A stretch of DNA of 34,183 nt from an uncultured Alphaproteobacteria bacterium (GTDB taxonomy: Bacteria > Pseudomonadota > Alphaproteobacteria > RF32 > CAG-239). The stretch lies in the NCBI GenBank assembly GCA_934271195.1, contig CAKQRB010000035.1:1-34183 (forward strand). Reading direction: 5' to 3'. This document shows positions 29,664-34,183 of the stretch, in pieces. The notes under the pieces were generated by a model, which ran no database searches, was not told where the DNA came from, and worked only from the letters and a program-made list of their open reading frames with translations. The stretch's first letter is position 1, and each line of letters begins with the position of its first letter. Made by a program: the position numbers and the translations under genes.

Positions 29664-31742
29664 ATGGTAAAAATTCAACCTCGTGACGGCAGCCCTTATC
29701 CGCTGGGCGCGCACTATGACGGCGAGGGTGTGAATTTTGCCTTGTTTTCCTCTCATGCCGAAAAAGTGGAGCTTTGCCTTTTTAACAATGCCGGAACGGA
29801 AGAAACCGCACGCTTTGCCATTACCGAAAATGACAATAACGTCTGGCATATTTACCTTCCGGATGTTACCCCCGGACAGGTTTACGGCTACCGTGTTTAC
29901 GGCCCGTACAAACCGCAGGATGGACACCGCTTTAATCCGAATAAGCTGCTGATAGATCCATACGGCCGCCGTTTGATAGGCAAACTGATCTGGAACAAGG
30001 CTATTTTCGGTTATGATATTGACAGCCCGCAAAAAGACCTGTCTTTCAGTCCGCTGGACAGCGCGCCTTATGTTCCGAAGTCCGTAGTGACGGAAAACGA
30101 CTTTGATTGGGAAGACGATACGCCGCCGAACCATAAGTTTGAAACTTCGGTGATATATGAAACGCATTTGAAAGGCTATACCAAACTTCATCCGCAAATT
30201 CCGGACAAAAAACGCGGAACTTTTGCCGGTATGACCGAGAATGTTGTCATTAGCTATCTTAAATGGCTGGGCGTAACGGCCGTAGAGTTTTTGCCGTTGC
30301 ACGCTTTCTTTGGCAACAGGCATAAAAAAGGCTATATCAAAGACAATTATTGGGGATATGAAAGCTACAGCTTTTTTGCGCCCGAACAGACCTACCTTTA
30401 TTCCCATAATCTGAATGAGATTAAACAGCTTGTCAAAACGCTGCATCAAAATGGCATTGAAGTACTTATGGATGTTGTGTTTAACCACACCGGAGAAGGC
30501 AACCAACTTGGTCCGACTTTGTGTTACCGCGGTATAGACAACGCCAGCTATTATACATTATCGCCTGAAAACAAACGCTACTATTATGACAGCACCGGCT
30601 GTGGCGCGTCATTTAACATTCAAAACCCGCAGGTGCTGAAATTGGTGATGGATTCTCTCCGCTATTGGGTTGAGGAATTTCATGTTGACGGTTTTCGTTT
30701 TGACCTCGCGCCGACATTGTGTCGCTATAAAACGTCCGTCAGCTCGCATTGCGGATTTTTATACGCTGTTGCGCAGGATCCGGTGCTGAAAAAGGTCAAA
30801 CTGATTGCCGAACCATGGGACGTTGGTGTCGGCGGCTATCAGGTCGGGGCTTTCCCGCCGGGGTGGGCAGAATGGAATGACAAATACCGCGACGTCATCC
30901 GCCGTTTCTGGAAAGGTGACAAATATCAGATTGGCGAGCTTGCCAGCCGCATTTCCGGTTCAAGCGATGTCTTTGATTACAATAACCGCGACATCTGGAC
31001 CAGCGTTAACTTTGTAACGGCGCATGATGGTTTTTGTCTGCGTGATTTGGTCAGTTATAATCATAAACATAACGAGGCCAATGGTGAAGACAACCGCGAT
31101 GGCACGGATTCCAACTGGAGCTGGAATTCCGGTCAGGAAGGCGAAACCGCAAACCGTACTATTCGGGACAACCGCTACGCCCGCGCCCGCGCCATGCTGG
31201 CAACGCTGCTTCTGTCTTTTGGCACGCCGATGCTGGTTGCCGGAGATGAATTCGCCCATACGCAGATGGGGAACAACAATCCGTATTGTCAGGACAATGC
31301 CATTACCTGGATAACTTGGGAAGGCATTGGCAAACGAGGCAAAAACTTTGCCAAATTTACCCGCCGGCTCATAAAGCTCCGCCGCCGGCTGAGCGTTTTC
31401 CTGCGCCGTAAGTTCTTTAAGGGCGAGCCGGTGGACGGCAGCAAAATCAAAGATCTGACATGGTACACAGAGAAAGGCGAAGAATTTGCCGTTGCTGACT
31501 GGCAGATGCCGGATCGCAAATATTTGGCATACAGCATTTATGACGGTAAGAGTTATATCTTTTGCATCTTAAATGCCGGTCCGTCAGAAATTGAATGGAA
31601 GCTTCCGAATTTGGACAACAAACTGTATTGGGAGCTTTTGCTGGACAGCTCTGACAAGTTTAATGCCCGAACGGAAATCAAATCTAAAAAGGTGATTACG
31701 GTTCCGGCTTGGAGCGTATTGCTTTTTGAAATCAAAAAATAG
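29664..31742 (+). CDS. glgX: Glycogen debranching enzyme
   Basis: The 692-residue protein has the GlgX/isoamylase layout: CBM48 N-terminal domain (PYPLGAHYDGEGVNFALFSS, PGQVYGYRVYGPYKPQDGHR), GH13 regions I DVVFNHTGEGN, II DGFRFDLAP (nucleophile Asp347), III AEPWDVG (Glu383), IV TAHDGF (Asp455), plus GDEFAHTQMGNNNPYCQDN typical of GlgX. It removes alpha-1,6 side chains left after phosphorylase action. AGAGAGGAG precedes the ATG, 24 bases after glgB. Branching and debranching enzymes in one transcript give control of chain structure and turnover. No key residue is missing. Confidence 0.96.
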   Translation: MVKIQPRDGSPYPLGAHYDGEGVNFALFSSHAEKVELCLFNNAGTEETARFAITENDNNVWHIYLPDVTPGQVYGYRVYGPYKPQDGHRFNPNKLLIDPYGRRLIGKLIWNKAIFGYDIDSPQKDLSFSPLDSAPYVPKSVVTENDFDWEDDTPPNHKFETSVIYETHLKGYTKLHPQIPDKKRGTFAGMTENVVISYLKWLGVTAVEFLPLHAFFGNRHKKGYIKDNYWGYESYSFFAPEQTYLYSHNLNEIKQLVKTLHQNGIEVLMDVVFNHTGEGNQLGPTLCYRGIDNASYYTLSPENKRYYYDSTGCGASFNIQNPQVLKLVMDSLRYWVEEFHVDGFRFDLAPTLCRYKTSVSSHCGFLYAVAQDPVLKKVKLIAEPWDVGVGGYQVGAFPPGWAEWNDKYRDVIRRFWKGDKYQIGELASRISGSSDVFDYNNRDIWTSVNFVTAHDGFCLRDLVSYNHKHNEANGEDNRDGTDSNWSWNSGQEGETANRTIRDNRYARARAMLATLLLSFGTPMLVAGDEFAHTQMGNNNPYCQDNAITWITWEGIGKRGKNFAKFTRRLIKLRRRLSVFLRRKFFKGEPVDGSKIKDLTWYTEKGEEFAVADWQMPDRKYLAYSIYDGKSYIFCILNAGPSEIEWKLPNLDNKLYWELLLDSSDKFNARTEIKSKKVITVPAWSVLLFEIKK

Positions 31743-31750
31743 GGGGGACT

Positions 31751-33895
31751 ATGCAGGACAATCTTCAACAACTGGCTGACAAACTTGGTATATTAACCAA
31801 ATTTGCGGATGCAGGCATAAACCGCAAAGAATATTACCCTCAGGAAAAAGTCATCCGTTTTTTTGCCGAAAGCTTCGGATTTAAAGCCGGCAGCGATGCC
31901 GAGATAAACGCCTCTCTGGAGAAGTTCTCCAAAAAACGCTGGCAGAAATCTCTGGAGAACATTTATGTCTGCGAGCAGGGAGATATCAGGCTGGATATTG
32001 TGGTGCCGGTGCCGTTGAAAATAGATGATGCCCGCATTAACCTGAAATATCAAAATACCGGAAGCGTTTTTTCCATTCCGCTGGAAGTGATTATTACCGG
32101 CGAAGAAAAAGAAATCGGCAAAACAATCTACAGTCGTCTGGAACTGCTGTTAAAAGCCGATTTGGAGGTCGGATACTATGAAGCCGAAGTCAGCCTCGGC
32201 GACAAAAAATATACAACCAAACTGGCCGTGGCTCCTAAGCGCTGTTATAGCAATGAAGATTTGCAAAACCACAAACTTTGGGGCTTTGCCGTTCAATTGT
32301 ATTCCGTAAGAAGCGAGCGCAACTGGGGTGTCGGCGATTTTACCGATTTGAAGAATTTGGTCTGGATTGCCTCCCGCGCCGGCGCTGACATTATCGGGCT
32401 GAATCCGCTGAACGTTCTGTCGCATGACTATCCGGAAAACTGCAGCCCTTATTGTGCCATCAGCCGTTTGTTTTTAAACCCGATTTATATTGACATTGAG
32501 CAGGTACCTGAGTTCAGATCGGAGGATATTGCCGTCTTGCAGGGAGAAATTGCCGGATACAGAAATGCTGAACTGATTGACTACCCCGGCGTATACCGCC
32601 TGAAAATCCGTCTGCTGGAAAAAATGTATGAACGCCTGCTGAAAGACAAAAAATCGGCGCGCATGGCCGAATTCAAATCTTTCTGCAAAGAGCAGGGCGT
32701 GGATTTGGAGCATCTGGCTGTCTATCAGACTTTGTATGAAGAAAAGACCAAAACTGTCTGGGGTGGCTGGAAAGCCTGGGATGAAAAATTACGTAACCCG
32801 AATTCTCTGGCTGTTAGGGAATTTGCCAAAGATCACGAGAACCGCGTCGGCTTTTTCAAATATCTGCAGTTTGAGGCCGCCCGCCAGTATGATGAGGTTG
32901 CCCAAGCCGTGAAAGACACCGGATTGAAAATCGGCTTGTATCGTGATTTAGCGGTCGGTGTCGGACAGGACAGCGCCGAAGTCTGGAGCAATTACGAGGC
33001 TTATATCAAAGATGCCGGTGCCGGTGCGCCGCCTGACGCAATGTTTACTCAGGGACAAAAATGGGGCTTGGGAGCATTCAATCCTTATACCTTAAAAGAG
33101 CAGGGGTATGAGCCTTTTATTAAGGTGCTGAGAGCAAATATGCGCGGAGCCGGAGCCATTCGCGTTGACCATGCCATGAGCCTGATGCGGCTGTATATTG
33201 TTCCCAATAGCGAAGAAGAGGGAACGTATATCATGTATAACTTTGCCGATATGATGAATATTCTGGCTATCGAAAGCTATCTGAACCGCTGTATTGTTGT
33301 TGGTGAAAGTATCGGCAATGTGCCGGATGGTTTTGTTCCGGCATTGGAGCGAAAAAACATAGATTCCCTGACCGTATTGTGGGAAGAACGTGAAAATTGC
33401 GCAGGGGACTTCAAATCTCCGTCATCTTATCCCGAAAATGCTTTTGCTTCGGTCGGAACACATGATATGCCACCGCTCAGAATGTGGTGGTTCGGGTATG
33501 ATATTGAAGAGCGTTTTCGGGTTGGTATTGTGCCGGACGAAGAAACAAAAATCAGAGATTATCATTGCAGAGAACTTGACCGCTGGAAACTTTTGTTTGC
33601 TTTGGACAGTAACGGTGTCTGGCCGGAAGATAACCTGCGCAAAAATAATTATATTTATGGCGAGGCTTATCCTGAGGGGATAGAAGAGGCCGTACACAGA
33701 TTTGTATCACGCAGCGCATCAAAAGTTTTTCTGGCGGAGCTGGAAAATATCTTGCACGTTGAGAAAATGCAAAATCTTCCGGGGACATGGAGAGAATGCC
33801 CGAACTGGCAGCGCAAACTTCCGGTTTCTTTGGAACGTTTGGAAAACGATATCGCCTATATCCGAAATGTCAATGCCATAAAAAGGGAGAGATAA
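31751..33895 (+). CDS. malQ: 4-alpha-glucanotransferase (amylomaltase)
   Basis: The 714-residue GH77 protein carries an N-terminal extension of about 150 residues, as in the long MalQ group of E. coli (694). GWTxF-type core features follow: LWGFAVQLYSVRSERNWGVG, region II IRVDHAM (nucleophile Asp473), region III VVGESIG (Glu519), region IV GTHDMPPLRMWW (Asp572). It transfers alpha-1,4 glucan segments between maltodextrins, recycling the short chains released by GlgX. AGGGGGG precedes the ATG, eight bases after glgX. It is the last gene of the operon, ending at a strong terminator. Confidence 0.96.
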   Translation: MQDNLQQLADKLGILTKFADAGINRKEYYPQEKVIRFFAESFGFKAGSDAEINASLEKFSKKRWQKSLENIYVCEQGDIRLDIVVPVPLKIDDARINLKYQNTGSVFSIPLEVIITGEEKEIGKTIYSRLELLLKADLEVGYYEAEVSLGDKKYTTKLAVAPKRCYSNEDLQNHKLWGFAVQLYSVRSERNWGVGDFTDLKNLVWIASRAGADIIGLNPLNVLSHDYPENCSPYCAISRLFLNPIYIDIEQVPEFRSEDIAVLQGEIAGYRNAELIDYPGVYRLKIRLLEKMYERLLKDKKSARMAEFKSFCKEQGVDLEHLAVYQTLYEEKTKTVWGGWKAWDEKLRNPNSLAVREFAKDHENRVGFFKYLQFEAARQYDEVAQAVKDTGLKIGLYRDLAVGVGQDSAEVWSNYEAYIKDAGAGAPPDAMFTQGQKWGLGAFNPYTLKEQGYEPFIKVLRANMRGAGAIRVDHAMSLMRLYIVPNSEEEGTYIMYNFADMMNILAIESYLNRCIVVGESIGNVPDGFVPALERKNIDSLTVLWEERENCAGDFKSPSSYPENAFASVGTHDMPPLRMWWFGYDIEERFRVGIVPDEETKIRDYHCRELDRWKLLFALDSNGVWPEDNLRKNNYIYGEAYPEGIEEAVHRFVSRSASKVFLAELENILHVEKMQNLPGTWRECPNWQRKLPVSLERLENDIAYIRNVNAIKRER

Positions 33896-33906
33896 AAAAA
33901 TACATC

Positions 33907-33938
33907 GGCCGGCGAGTGCTTTCGCCGGCCATTTTCTT
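33907..33938. terminator. Terminator after malQ, probably bidirectional
   Basis: GGCCGGCGA (33907-33915) pairs with TCGCCGGCC (33922-33930), followed by ATTTTCTT on the + strand; on the minus strand the stem is followed by a run of seven T. Confidence 0.85.
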
Positions 33939-33984
33939 ATTGTCTGGGGATCAATCTCACAATCGGCACTTTGCTTATTTCTTC

Positions 33985-34015
33985 ATAGATTGCCGGATCA
34001 AAGTCCGGCAATGAC
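33985..34015. repeat. REP-like palindrome, second member
   Basis: ATTGCCGGATC...GTCCGGCAATGAC, related to 26619-26647. Confidence 0.65.
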
Positions 34016-34024
34016 AATACAGCT

Positions 34025-34053
34025 ACTATACCACAACAAAACATCTGTGTCAA
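34025..34053 (-). promoter_or_regulatory. Near-consensus sigma-70 promoter on the minus strand
   Basis: TTGACA (34053-34048), 17-base spacer, TATAGT (34030-34025). A transcript would run through the REP-like palindrome to the malQ terminator at 33930-33907, about 115 bases. Only a short frame ending IYEEISKVPIVRLIPRQ is in it, so it may be an sRNA or a remnant. Confidence 0.6.
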
Positions 34054-34183
34054 AACATGATGAAAAGTTGGATGAGACTTTTGGGCAGAAGAATAGGAAA
34101 AGCAGAGAGGATTTTGGCTAAAGTGAATAGCGAAAATAGAAGAGAGGGAAAAATAATAAAGGAAACAGAGAGCGGAAAAGCCC

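Noticed and set aside
29607..30506. Long open frame of 299 codons antisense to glgX
   Set aside because: It lies wholly opposite a strongly supported gene, has no ribosome site I can defend, and its composition reflects the glgX codon pattern.

Overview
The window looks like the late (virion and lysis) half of a P22-type podovirus prophage, roughly 1-24,740, followed by bacterial chromosome carrying a glycogen/maltodextrin operon (27,450-33,895). The lysis genes include an overlapping pair resembling inner-membrane and lipoprotein spanins, so the host is Gram-negative. Gene content and dispersed GTCATTGCCGGA-type palindromes fit an alphaproteobacterium, but that assignment is an impression, not a demonstration. 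Integrase, terminase and the left phage end are outside the window.

Phage backbone, all on the + strand and moderately GC-rich: GroES-like co-chaperonin (4760), portal (5013), small protein (9154), scaffold-like protein (9365), major capsid protein (10352), capsid-associated helical protein (11410), head-tail adaptor (15810), gp10-like tail protein (16504), GNAT protein (18070), S74-type tail protein (19871), collar-domain fibre (20825), Ig-like protein (21621), fibre (21976), fibre chaperone (23586), XhlA-like and small membrane proteins, and spanins (24012-24739).

Four visibly AT-rich accessory islands interrupt the backbone. Island 1 (1-4700) holds four copies or remnants of a gene with one conserved ~66-residue leader joined to different peptidoglycan-cleaving domains: GH108-type muramidase in remnant A and copy C, SLT transglycosylase in copy B. 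Convergent to them are membrane-anchored, six-cysteine periplasmic proteins, each with a consensus promoter of its own. Island 2 (7012-9061) is a 426-residue toxin-like protein followed by two tandem minus-strand small-RNA genes. Island 3 (11981-15660) is a protein with a phage-like, Gln-rich N-terminus and an AT-rich C-terminus, followed by a repeating array of about twelve tiny membrane-protein genes, one split by a palindrome-rich mini-element. Island 4 (18531-19761) is a gene whose promoter, ribosome site and first codons duplicate those of the downstream tail gene, plus two small membrane proteins with their own promoter.

The shared plan is a virion-type leader, a swapped C-terminal domain, and separately expressed partner genes. 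It suggests that the phage carries exchangeable effectors with cognate protection. That function is inference; the modular architecture, promoters and recombination scars are visible in the sequence.

To the right of the phage lie a TPR-methyltransferase gene (24771, possibly leaderless), a structured RNA candidate (~26,163-26,326), a small HTH-like gene, a DUF2934 gene on the minus strand, and the operon glgB-glgX-malQ (branching enzyme, debranching enzyme, 4-alpha-glucanotransferase) with a recognisable promoter and terminator.
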